Source: Tetraselmis striata
Lineage: Eukaryota; Chlorophyta; Chlorodendrophyceae; Chlorodendrales; Chlorodendraceae
Assembly (NCBI GenBank): GCA_006384855.1
Contig: VCJN01000658.1
Coordinates: forward strand, 58,427 to 122,426
Direction of reading: 5' to 3'
Length of the DNA: 64,000 nt
Part shown: positions 30,701 to 41,535 of the stretch, in pieces
Numbering within the stretch: position 1 is the first letter of the stretch
Layout: each line of letters begins with the position of its first letter
Made by a program: the position numbers and the translations under genes
Notes under the pieces: generated by a model
The model's database searches: none
Told to the model about the DNA's origin: nothing
What the model saw: only the letters and a program-made list of their open reading frames with translations

Positions 30701-33150
30701 TTTCAGCAGAGTACTACAGAGCATTATGACACCTAAGTAATAAATTTAAAATATGGTACCTCGCAGGACGATAAGGTATTGTACGGGGTAGCGTTTGGTA
30801 CTGTTCTGTGAGCGCTGACGTACCATACACGTACGGTCGGTTTACCCGTACACCTGTACTGATACAGGTTCCACAGTATGATCCTTATCATTCGTTTTAT
30901 CCTAGATTTGCGCTAATCTAGGACTTCCGGAGGTCGAATCTACGACTTCTAGATTGAAGGCACGACCGTCTAGCAGCTTTTAGAATATGGGTCTAGCGAG
31001 CTAGCTGGAGCACTACACTACATTTTTTAAGGACGATTAGTCGCTATCATTTTATTTACATCAGGGCTTTCAGAAATGCGCACTACAAACGGAGCTAACA
31101 AGCAACTATGAAAGGTTGCCAGCAAAAGAGAGACATAAGCCTGAAACCAAGGTCGAGCAGGAGGATAGGGAGCCAAGAACCAAGAAGGAGCCAAGGGAAC
31201 CACGAAGTCGCTTTGCTGCCAGGAACCAAAGGGACCCCCGCCCCGGGGTAGGCTATCAGCCGCGGCGAGGACGCTTGCAGCCAATGACCCGGGTCATAGC
31301 AACACATGCCGACGAGCGACGCGACGCAGCGCGGGAGCAGCATCACGTGCCGCACGCGCGGCCGCGACCTCGTTAGTCGCTATTATTATTCTTCTTATCT
31401 TCCATGTAGAAGTCAAATTTACTTACTAGACAACACAGCCTGACACAGCTGTATCGTCATTCTGTGTTAGAAGTGTATCTGGCATATGATTGTAATTTAA
31501 ACCGCATACCTGTAACCACACATTGGGTTCGCGGTGTGTTGCCGTTTTGACCCCCGCGAAGAGCGAAACCAGATCTATCTTGAAACACACCAGAATAAAC
31601 GACAAATACCACACGGATATTCCGACGTGTTGTTCCAAAACAATTCATTGCTCTTAAGACCCGCAAACCATGGTATGTTGTACGGGTATAATATTAGATC
31701 TCGATACCTTTAGATGCACCACAGCTGCACATGTTCCAACTGCCCTGCGCTCTCGACTGCTGCAGTAATTATCGCCCACTGGCATATCCCCTCCCCCCCT
31801 CCCCCCAGCCGGCGCCGCTCCCCGACTGCAGCCATGAAAGGTCTTGTCACTCGCCCCAGTATGCCCTCACGCCTTCCTACAAATCATGCCATGTATGGAG
31901 CCCCTGCGAAATTCGCACTCTCTTCCCAGAGGAGGGGCCGGGGGGGGGGGGATACTCCCTCACACGGCCACACACCAGGCACAACCGAGTGACCCTGTTC
32001 AAATCGCCCCGAAGGACCCACTTACTGCCGGCGTTGCAGCATTAGCTCTCACTGACAAGGATACTGCCTCTGCCTCCCTTCCGTGGGCGAGGTCCCACTC
32101 GCGATCCTGGACGCGCACCCATACACCGTTGCATGCACGGGGCGGGTGTTGCGCGCACCAGGTGGGCACCAGCTTGGTGTTGCCAACGCACTGTCCTGCT
32201 CCGGCGTCGTCTCGATGTTGTCCGACGTGCCGCCGGCGCTGCGTGGCGGCCTCCCTGGCGCGCGGCTGACACGCACCGCGGAGCCATTGTGTGGGCGCTT
32301 GCCCCCGGCCAATAGCCGCCGCAGCTGTGCGCCTGCCTCGGGCCGGCTGCCGTCCTGCCATGACAGCCGCCGCGCGACCTGATCCCACGCGGGCGTTGCC
32401 GCCTGAGGGGGGTTGCTCGGTGCTGGCATGGGAGCTGATGGCGGCGGAAGCGGCTGCGCCTCCCTGGCGTGAGTGCTCTGCCAGCAAGTGTCGATGTCCT
32501 CCCGGGGAGGCGGCCTATGCCCGCCGGCAGCGTCCGAGCCAGCAGCAGCTGCCAATTCGCTCGGCGGCGTCTCGCCCACAAATTCCTCCGACTCGGGGCT
32601 GCAGGCAGTGGGATACGGTAAGGCCCGGTGGGATGTGCCGCGGGGAAGGGGGTGGGGGGGGATTCAGCTTGAGGAGGGCTGAGAGCACACCTCAGCGCCA
32701 TCCGCTCACCCAGGCTCGTGCCTGCCAGCGGCTGGGAGGGTGCCTCCCCTGTCTCCACTTGTCGGCGTCCTTCATCCTCCGCGTCTATAGAGGGTGCCGG
32801 GTGCCCCTGGGTGGGGTCTCCAAGCGATTCTCGCAGCTGGCGCATGGCTGTGTCCACAAACGCAAGGGCATTGGCGCCCGCGCCCCCCTCCAGGCGGGCC
32901 CGCAGCACCTGCAACGCGCCGCAGCCGAACTTAGACACCGCCATCGTCTGGCGGCTGGGAGAGAGCGAGGGGGAGAATTCGGCAGCCACGCAGGGAGGGG
33001 GGCCGGGGGCACCACAACCTGCTGCACGAAGATAAGTCCCGCCTCCTTGCCTGTCAGTTCCGAATCACTCTCGCCGCCGTTGGGCGCAGCCAGCCAGCCG
33101 ACCCACCCCGGCGGCGTGGCGGTCGCGCCCTGTGACGCAACAGGCGCCAT
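25644..33150 (-). CDS. Beta-propeller (WD40-like) protein, nine-exon model
   Basis: Predicted exons in transcript order: 33150-33019, 32947-32691, 32598-32159, 29777-29394, 28796-about 28582, 28274-28135, 27972-27876, 26915-26771, 25903-25644; the sum is 2070 bases (689 codons plus stop). The first three exons encode a disordered Ser/Pro/Ala-rich region with an ordered start (MAVSKFGCGALQVLRARLEG). Later exons carry propeller-like strands: RAKVALWELR, GPVCCVKIAPWK, QQCVLAAGEGGRLYRCVLDG, SALALLPDRPGEVVGYG, GLLGHWNYWTGELLAAYAP, GVVGTRDGRVVLGSV, LMLAAGSRCGRILVMDL. I could not name a specific WD40 family. The join across 32158-29778 is inferred only from splice motifs and phase (P-P-G|GT-P-Y); two separate genes remain possible. 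The exon 5 and 6 donors are the least certain. Confidence 0.55.
26000..26029. repeat. (GA)n microsatellite
   Basis: Uninterrupted GA dinucleotides inside the last intron of the beta-propeller gene model. Confidence 0.9.
27667..27756. repeat. Compound (CT)n-(TA)n microsatellite
   Basis: A run of CT repeats passes directly into TA repeats with two interspersed G substitutions. It lies inside an intron of the beta-propeller gene model. Confidence 0.9.
28935..29265. repeat. Two-copy tandem repeat, period about 186 bp
   Basis: The segment beginning ATCTCTCCAACCAAAA near 28941 recurs near 29127 and the match continues through GGAGATACCAC.GAGGTACGA and TTTCATCCAGTGAAAA. The copies differ by scattered substitutions. 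They lie in the intron between exons 4 and 5 of the beta-propeller gene model. Confidence 0.85.
29778..32158. other. AT-rich stretch, probable long intron of the beta-propeller gene
   Basis: About 2.4 kb, mostly AT-rich between 29800 and 31050. No exon-like frame conserved enough to support. The part at 31500-31690 resembles 3717-3960 (see the dispersed repeat). A GC-rich patch at 31100-31380 has an Arg/Glu-rich open frame that I do not regard as a gene. Confidence 0.45.
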
Positions 33151-36100
33151 CCGACGTGGTCCTTACCGCCAGTGGCCTCGTTCCACCCGTGCGGAGCGTG
33201 CAGGCCCGAGGGAGGGGGGGGGGGGGGGGGGGGGACCAGGCCCGACAGTCACGGGGTCGGTCTCGTTTGCGCCAGACCTCTGCGCCCGCGGAAACCTGCG
33301 CCCGCGGCCGAGATGAGCAATATATCCGGCCCAGAAACACTGTGGACAGGTTCAAATATCGCCATACTGTATCTCAAAAGGCGACAGCCGTCCCTGTGGG
33401 TCGGGGCAACCGAGAGATCGACAGTGGGCGCAGCGCGACACGTTGGACGCGCGCGCACTTGCTGATCAAGTAGCACTACGGCTTGCGTGCGGGTTTTCTT
33501 CCTGGCGACTATCTTTTTGGTTATACAGGGTTTTCTTCCTCCCTTGTGTGTTTTTGCATTTCAAATTTTTGAACTCCTAAAATAGTCGTGCTGACGCATC
33601 CCTACAGTCGCTACCTGGTACTGCTCAGCAAGCAGTGCTCATCATCGCACCCGGCGCGGCCGGGCGGGGGCGGGGCGGGGAAGCGCGGGGACAAAAAATA
33701 GCCTCACCGGTACTACATCAGTTCGGATACCTATCGAATATAGAACATCGAGTATCGAATATCGAATTCGATAGCTATCGAATACAGATTGGGAAATTAG
33801 AATGGAACAGATAATGTGCTGATAATTTGCCTTTTCCTGAACGAAAGCTGACAGATACAGTTATTAATGACACTTGTATTTGGTGCTGCCCATGTAGCGC
33901 TATTGTGCAAATTTACAGTTTACATTTTTTTCAAAATTACATAAAGTTACAGGGATGCGTACCGATGCACAATGATAAAACATTGCGATTTTTATCATCA
34001 TGCATTCGATAGTATACCTATTATCAACGACGATGATCCCAGGTCGTATCAGGTGTCTAGTGTTAGCTAAGGCGTGTGCTGCTATCGGTGATGCCGTACC
34101 TCGTGCTGGGGCTCTGGCGCGTGGTCATCGTGGACGCCATGACGATCAAGGCATCGAGCACCTGGATCGATGCCGTGGGTGACGCTGGCGATGACCGTTG
34201 TCGTGGGCGTGGTGATCATCACGTTCAAAAAAGCTGACGTCGGCGCGTCAACGCTGTATCTGCTTAAGTGAGCATCCGCACCGCGCACAGTGTGGACTTC
34301 TATCGCCGCTTGATATCTAAAACCCTGCTGTTGGGAGTATTGATGGGGACCCCCCCTCCCCCCTTGCCGAAGAATTCCTGTGGGGCTTCCTGGCTGGGCT
34401 CCACCCACCCCTACCTCTCGAAGCAGAATACGGTACGGGCATGGACCAACCACACGAGGCGTTGGAGCGGGCAGCAGCAGCAAGGCCAAGCCCAATAAGG
34501 CGAGACGATATTACAATTTATGGCACCGCGGAGACCGAGTCATTCGTACTTGCAACTACTACCCGTACCCGTAATTATCCAGAAAATATGAAAAGGCTCC
34601 CGATCACGTTACGGAAGGAGGCAGGGCGTAATGGAAAATAAGAAAGAGGACGGCAGGCCGGCTGTAGCTTGAGCTGTGATTACAATATGTGTTCACCATA
34701 GAAGGTAGAGATAACATGGCCGCACAACAACTCAGTTTGAGCAGTGGAGAGCGGCAGACTAGCACGTTGTAGCCAATTTCAATAATCACATTTTGCCACC
34801 AAAAAGCCTCGCTTCACCCGCATCGCAGCATACACCAGGCATCACAGCGCATGCAATCATGCCTAAGTATGTTCTAACCGCGGCGACCAGTCGGAATAGC
34901 ACGCGCGCAAGAACAGCGCAACTCAATCATGGATATGGTGTTGCTAATAATTATTTCTTTTACACTGCTCCTGTCGCCAAATAATGCACTCAGGTGCCTC
35001 GGCCTCGTACCTTATACATTTTCTTTCATTGTACTCGTTGTGTGTGTCTTTGTACGAACGCTTTTTTTCTAGTATGTCATTATTCATCACATACTGAGCA
35101 GTTAGCTCTATTCACCGACACAGTGAGTCTCATCAGTATCACTTTTTACCGCCCGCTGCCTCTTACCATGTGAGTCCCCAGAACCAAATCGGGGTCAAAC
35201 ACTCAAACTTAGGCGTATCAATACATACACTTAACGACAGCCCGGCAGGTGGCTGCCACGCTGCGATTAGCGTGTGTGTGGGTGAAGATTTTCAGCAGCT
35301 GCTGGTGCTTTGCATCAAAATGCACATATCAGCTAAACTTAATCAGAGCCGATGCACTCTTTGACTCTATCATAGCAACGCTAATAAATTCATGCATGTA
35401 GATATTAATTCGTATAGTCGCTGTATCAAATGTACATACACTTGAGGTGCGCGCTGGGTGATGTAGCCAAGAGGAGTGCATAGGTATAACGTACTACTTG
35501 CCTCCACGTGAAAAAAAGTCAACTAGGGCGTGCCGCCCAATCAAGCAGGCACCCCCTCGGCAGCTCCACCGTGACGTGGCTGTACCGCAACATTATCATT
35601 GGTCCTTCCCAACTCTTTGGCAGACGAGCAGCAGAGGGAATTGCAGCGCTGCTGGCTGCCGACATACCTACCGGTGCAGGTTACACATACACAGGACTGG
35701 CACGGAGCAATATGGCCGCCATGGCGATGGCGCCCAGGTCTCTGCGCCACGACAAGCTGCTGGGTCGCGAGCTTGCCATGCGATCGCGCCGGCTGACTAC
35801 CAGCTCGCAGCATCACGGAATAGGGATGTGCAGTGGATGAAGTCACTATTGTTACATACGTCCGGCAAAGCGGCGGGATGGGGCAAGCGTACCAGCGCGG
35901 CAAACGACTGCCAGGCATGCGTGATGAGGGTGCATCCAACAAAGCCTTAGCAAGATGCGGCCCTGAGCCTTGCTCAAAAGGCATGTGAGGAGATGTTCAT
36001 AAACATACATGCATATAATATGTACATACAACCAATGTCGCCATCAGCCCCGCCTCTATATGACATTGTGACCAGGCCTTTCACAAAGGTTTGCAAACTC

Positions 36101-38007
36101 GAAATTTGAGTTTAGTCTCTATCACTGTGCGCGCCTGTGTATACATGTGTGTGTGTGTGTGTCTGTCTGTGTCTGTGTGCATTGGAGAAGGTGCAAATGC
36201 GCGAAGAAACCAGCGCGCGCCACCATCGCATCACTCCGGGCTCCCCGTGCCGAGGCCAGTCTGGCGGGGGAGCATCTTCCAGCAGGTCCTCTCACAGATG
36301 CTCTCCCAGAGCTGCGCGCCTGCCCGCTCACTCACGATTCTGCGGTATCGCGGGTAGCGGGAGAGGGGAGGGACCAGATGCATGAGCGCATGTGGCAGTC
36401 ACGGCGCATCTGCACCTCTCGTGCATTTGATACCGTACATCAATGGAATTCGTGTACATGGCCTGGTTAGCGCAGCCGAGCACCGGATCGGTGAATGAAC
36501 TACACATCGTGCATGCCTGACAGTCACGGGGATATACATGGCATAGCATTGGCACATGTTCATAGTCAGCTGCTGGTGCGTATTGTAATCGTGTTGCTTC
36601 GCACCGTACTGTCACGCACAGATGCCGCCCGGGCTGTCAGAAGGGCGTTCATTGTCGTGGATTGTCGTGGATTGTCGTGAAAAGCCGAATCAGACTGGAT
36701 CGCTGCACGTATAGATAGCACAAACCATTGATATATCCGTGCCACACATGTTCCAGTGGGACTCGCCGGTGCAGGTCACGTGGTCTTATATCCCCATCCC
36801 ATTAAATGGCGAGGGGTGCAACCATCCTGTACCTGGAGCTGTCGACAATTGCTGGCCGCGGGCAGGAATCCTCGCCCCCGTTCGGCTCCTCACACAGCAA
36901 CATCTCCTGCTGTTGTCGCGACACATAGTCCGCCAGCCGTCTAGCCCGTGATTAGCACCGGCAACAAAAAAAGGCAAATACACACAGGCACATGCGCGAT
37001 TCAGAAGCTGCCTGGGCTGCTACACCCCGTTAAGAAAGCTGCACACGGCCTATGCACCGGTCTATGCACGGCAAAGTAGCGAGGGCGGGGGGGCTGTCTG
37101 GGGCCATCGGTACCTGGCTTCCCAGAGCTCTCCCAACCGCCAGGGTTGCCCCACCGCCACCTTGCCACCGCCTGCTGCCGCTGCTGCGCCGCCACCCTCC
37201 CCACCACCCCCGTCGCTGCTCCGGCGTGCCAACCCCGGCGGGCAGATAGTGTCCCTGCTTGCTGCGGCGCCGTCCGCCATACCGGTCGCTGGCGGCATGC
37301 CACTGGGGCACGATGGCGTGCGTTTCAGGAACTGCTGGCAGGGACTGCGCTGCCGTCACCAACCAGGCCGTGGTGAAATACTTGCCTGTCGCTACGAGTA
37401 GCAACCAGTACGAGGGCTCGTACCCGTGGCAGCAGTAATCCTTACTTACAGGCATCCCTTACAGGTAAGGGATGGCAGGTGGCTCAGGAGGACCAGCACT
37501 ATCTCAGGAGGCATTCCTGCCCGTAGCAGGCGGTTCAGGAGGACCGCCGGTTAAGGGGGTGAAGGGGGTTACGCACAAGACACGCAGGGTTTCACTCGCG
37601 CCACCTATACCCGAGTTGCGACTAAGAAGGATTACGAGTAGTCGCTAGCTGTAGTAAGGGCACGTCGGAGCTTTATTAATTAAAAGGAGCAGGAAGGATG
37701 ATGAATGGTTACCTCGTACCCTAAAAACGAATTTCGTGTTTTGGTTGTAGCATGTCGTGCGCCCTTTCGTCCAGGCCAGGGGCGTCGCACCACATTCCAC
37801 GGTCAGCAAATATCCGTAGTCGGCAGTCCAGCGCAGCAAATTCAATAACCGGCTAATGTGTGCAGCAAACCGGATATTGGTCCCCCTGGGTGGCAGTTTT
37901 CACCAATAATCGCTTCATCTGCCTGAGGCAGCAAATCGGATAATCGGCACCATTTCAAGAGGACGAAGCCCGCTTTGTCAGGCCCGCGTCGCCGCCGAAG
38001 GGTTCTT

Positions 38008-38042
<35 letters not shown>

Positions 38043-39474
38043 TCCGGTTTTTTTTTCGATAGTATGCTCGTCTTAAAGAACGTGATTTCTTGTTGGAATT
38101 TGTGGGCCCAACCATCCAACGGCTGGTGCCCCGGTCCAACGGCTCCGCGGCCTCGATTACATAAAGTGCTTTGTTAAGCGCTATTGTGTTGCGTAGCAAT
38201 GTGAGACGTAACCAAGTGCCACTGACACCAAATGAATTCAACTAACCCCCCACTTTTGCAGTCAGTGGACGATGCCGCTCACCTTTAGCTCGTCCTTAAG
38301 GTATCACACCGGCCAATCAAGAAAACTATAACCTTTGCGCTCTAGCTGCCCGACTCTCAAATTCCTCTCACTGCTCATCATCTTCCATAATGCATGCATG
38401 GCACTGACTCAGCCAAATGCGCCCATTTATTTGCCACCGGCGTCGTTATAGCCGGTTCATATGTCAGTGTATAATTTTACAAATGTGCAATACTTGACTA
38501 GTGCCTTTACATCTCCTTGGGCCGAGCTCCTTTCTCGCCGCTCCCCTGGAGATCACAATCAAGTGGGATGGCCGGCAGTGAGAAGCAAGTCAATTTCGTA
38601 TCTGGTTTTCTTTTCAATTGTCCCCGTTCGTTTGACGATCAGTCGGCTTCCCGGCCCCCTCTCCCGATACTCCTGCATGCCGCCCGCATGCCGCCACAGC
38701 CACCAAAATGTACAACGGCAAGCTCCCCGGATTCATTCCTCACTTTCGTCCGCCCTGTCATGTGCGCTGGGGGTGACAATAATTTGCGCTGATGACGAAC
38801 ACCCGCGCTCCGATGAGAATTATAGAGAATTAAAGTGCAAATTCGCCTATGCAAAGCCACACTCGTTGCTTGCTGCTCCGGCGCACGCCTGTACGGGTGC
38901 CAGTACAGGTAGTCGCTAGTTTTGAATAATCCGGGGCGCCGCACGGCAACACGAGGCGCGCCCGACACGCGCGCTCGCGAGGTGCTGTATTAATTCTTTT
39001 TGGTTACACGGAGAGCGGCAAGAGAATGCACATAAAGTACTTAGGAAAAGAAAAAGCCTACATGCAAGCAGAACCCTCTTAGCGCCGGGCCGCGGGGTGC
39101 TGTATTCGTCGGACGGATGAGGCGCGGGGTGTGGCGGGTTCGTTGGGATGACGGGGCAACGTGATAACCTAACGGGGCCCGCCGCCGTCCACGCAACCAG
39201 AAAACCCCCGCAGCGCGCCGCGGCCCTCCTTAGGTCTGCCACCAACCCTCACCTCACTGCCACCAGCCAGGGTCCCCGTAGGGCCACGCGTAGCCTCGCC
39301 CACCACCCCCCAGGGTGTGCCAACCCCAGGGTGTCCTACCTGCCACCCCACCCACAAGCAAGCGCGCCCAGTGCCAGCCCCGGCCGCCCCGCCTGCTGAG
39401 CGGTAGCGCCACCGAGAGAGCGTCGGTTTGCCTTTGAGCCCCCTCGGCTTCGCGCCGCCCGCACCATCGGGGAC
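33151..39474. other. Long region without a supported gene
   Basis: About 6.3 kb. It holds G-runs near 33213-33234 and 38009-38041, a short ATCGAAT-rich repeat near 33728-33785, a (GT)n tract at 36147-36178 and the hairpin cluster at 37453-37548. Open frames at 34082-34495, 35498-35950, 36091-36470 and 37001-37455 were examined; none showed recognisable domains or consistent splice structure. A stretch near 34170-34270 could encode a single hydrophobic helix (LAMTVVVGVVIITF), possibly a relic. Confidence 0.45.
37453..37548. repeat. Cluster of three short hairpins with a repeated TCAGGAGG motif
   Basis: Hairpin 1 has perfect 10-base arms (CATCCCTTAC / GTAAGGGATG, 2-base loop) at 37453-37474. 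Hairpin 2 is CCTGC/GCAGG at 37516-37530. Hairpin 3 is GGCGGT/ACCGCC at 37529-37548. TCAGGAGG occurs three times between and within them. No coding potential. Confidence 0.65.
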
Positions 39475-39664
39475 ATGGCGCCCTCGGCGGTTGTGCGCTT
39501 CAAGAGCCGAGCCCTCAACGGCCTGTTCCCGTCGGAGCCTATCGCGGTGCCGAGGACCTTGCTCACCATCGAGTTCGCGGAGCTGCTGCCAAAGCTGCTG
39601 GCCGAGTTTTGGCCCGCCGTGGTCGATGACGTTGAGGGGGTTCCCGCCGAGACGGTGAGCAACC

Positions 39665-39698
<34 letters not shown>

Positions 39699-41232
39699 TT
39701 GGGCGATCTTTTTGTGCTGCACTGCTTGCTGCCCGTCGGCCGCTTGCCGTGACTCGCAAGGCCAAGAGTCGGCCGGCCCCGGCCCGGCATATTCACCCCC
39801 GCCCGCCTATTTTCCGCCGAGCACAAGGGTATTCCCGTGGCCGTGGCCTCCCCCCTCCCCCTGCCGGCATCTGCACGGTGGGCGTGCGCGCGCACATCTC
39901 GCCCAAGTACGCCTGGGCGGCCGTCGCGCTCGTAATTGTTTAGATTTTGAATAATTCTCCTGATCAATCCGCAAACAGTCAGGCTGCCCCGACACTGCTC
40001 ACCCACCAAAGATTTCGAAAACTCGAACGCAGCTGTCGCGCGCCGTTTCCATACGTCCCTGTTGAGCTGCGCATCTCGTGGTCGGAAGCCGTTGCTCGAG
40101 CTGCCTGGGATGTTGCTGTCGACGTAGTCGTGGTTGTTCTGTGAAGGAGTAATAATTGCAGCCCCGGAGCAGAGGTTCGCGAGTTGGAAGGCATCGGTCG
40201 GAGCAGGTGGTCACGCTATCTCGCAGCTCTGACTCCCGTCCCTCCCCCCTTTCTCCCCATCACAGCCCGCAGCCGTCGAGGCGGTCACGTTCACGGTGAA
40301 CGACAAACGCGCGCCCAAGAATGGCACGCTGGCGGATATTGTGGAGGAGAACGAGGACCTGAACATCTGCGTGGTGATCAAGGGCGCTGACAACTTCCCG
40401 GGGCTGTGGATCCCGATCAACAAGCCCCAGGTGGAGGCGGCGCCGGTGATGGCGCCGCTGAAGAAGCGCAAGGGCGGCGCGGTGAGCCAGCGCTGCGCTC
40501 CAACGGAGGCTTTTTTTCACTCGCTGCTTCCCTCCAGAGCGGTCGATGCTGCGAGTAAAGTGGTGTGGCAGAAGTACTTCCGGCATAGCCTTGCTCGGCG
40601 CGACTTGACATTGTTGTATGCATGTGATGCTGCAGGGGGCTGTAAAGGTGGAGGGCGGCGCGCCCGAGGGCGAAGCGGACAGCCTGCGGCGCAAGATCAA
40701 GCGCTGGGATCCAGAGGAGACCAAGCTGCTGCTGTCGCTGGTGACGGAGCACGGAAAGGGCAAGTGGAAGAAGGTGCTGGAGATCGGGGAGGGCACGTTT
40801 GATAAGCACCGCACGACGGTGGACCTCAAGGACAAGTGGCGCAACCTGGAGAAGAGCGGCGTGGCGCCCAAGCTGCCGGACAACCTGGAGACCAAGCGCG
40901 GCCCGCGCAAGAAGAAGGCCGCCGGGGGAGGGGAGAGCCTGGAGGGCACGAGCATGCAGGAGCTGGCCACCGACGCGATTAACACGGGCGTGGCGAGCGA
41001 GCAGCTGCTGGCGGCGGTGGTGGCGCAGCAGCCGCAGCTGCTGGCGGCCGTGACGGCCGACGCGGGCATGGCCGGCATCGCCGCGGGCGCCGCCGCCGAC
41101 GCCGTCGCGTCTGCGCCCGCCATGACCGTCGCCCCGGCCACTGTGGCCCCCGAGCCCACCACGCTGCCCATCCCCGATGTCGGCGCCGACGCTGCTGCCG
41201 AAAAGCCCCGCGCCACGCGGACTCGGAAGTGA
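39475..41232 (+). CDS. Myb/SANT telobox protein, telomere-repeat-binding-like (3 exons)
   Basis: Exons 39475-39654, 40266-40481 and 40636-41232, all phase 0; the product is 330 aa. Residues 1-105 form a folded-looking N-terminal domain (VRFKSRALNGLFPSE, LTIEFAELLPKLLAEFWPAV, TLADIVEENEDLNICVVIKG) that I do not recognise. After a basic linker (PLKKRKGGA) comes a single Myb/SANT repeat: RWDPEETKLLLSLVTEHGKG, KWKKVLEIGEGTF, then TTVDLKDKWRNLEK. The V-D-L-K-D-K-W-R-N-L helix is the telobox signature of proteins that bind double-stranded telomeric repeats. The tail is Ala-rich and low complexity. A nuclear role at telomeres or telobox promoters is likely; the exact target is inference. Intron 1 starts GTGAGCAACC followed by a long C-run. 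Confidence 0.85.
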
Positions 41233-41535
41233 GGCGGGAAGCAGCTCTCCCCACCACTCCAGCCGGGATAGATAGGCGACATTCCCGGATGGCCAGTCAG
41301 TCGCCCGCCGGCAGTAGGGCCGCAGACAGCATCGTTGGATCCAGTGATGGCCGATGCCCCCCACCCCCCCCCTTAACTCTGTATGTACGTTCCCAATCGA
41401 CCCAACTAGCCGCCCAGTGAGAGAGCGAACGGGGCAAAGGCTTACATAGCGTAAGTGTAACCCCAAGAAAGCCGTTTATTCGTCCACCGTTTCCGCACTA
41501 CGCCGCCGCATCATTACAACTCCCTCACGGGCGAG
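41233..41535. other. Convergent 3' spacer
   Basis: Short gap between the stop codons of the telobox gene (plus strand) and the TPR gene (minus strand). Nothing else seen; both 3' UTRs must lie here. Confidence 0.6.

Noticed and set aside
34082..34495. Possible membrane protein fragment near 34.2 kb
   Set aside because: Only one hydrophobic stretch, with no start, no family match and stops in all continuing frames.
35498..35984. Overlapping ORFs on both strands near 35.5-36 kb
   Set aside because: Three frames are open at once because of base composition; none shows a motif or consistent exon ends.
37001..37455. Minus-strand ORF starting MPVSKDYCCHGYEPS
   Set aside because: Its second half is Gly/Arg/Pro-rich shadow sequence and the first half has no recognisable domain or splice site.
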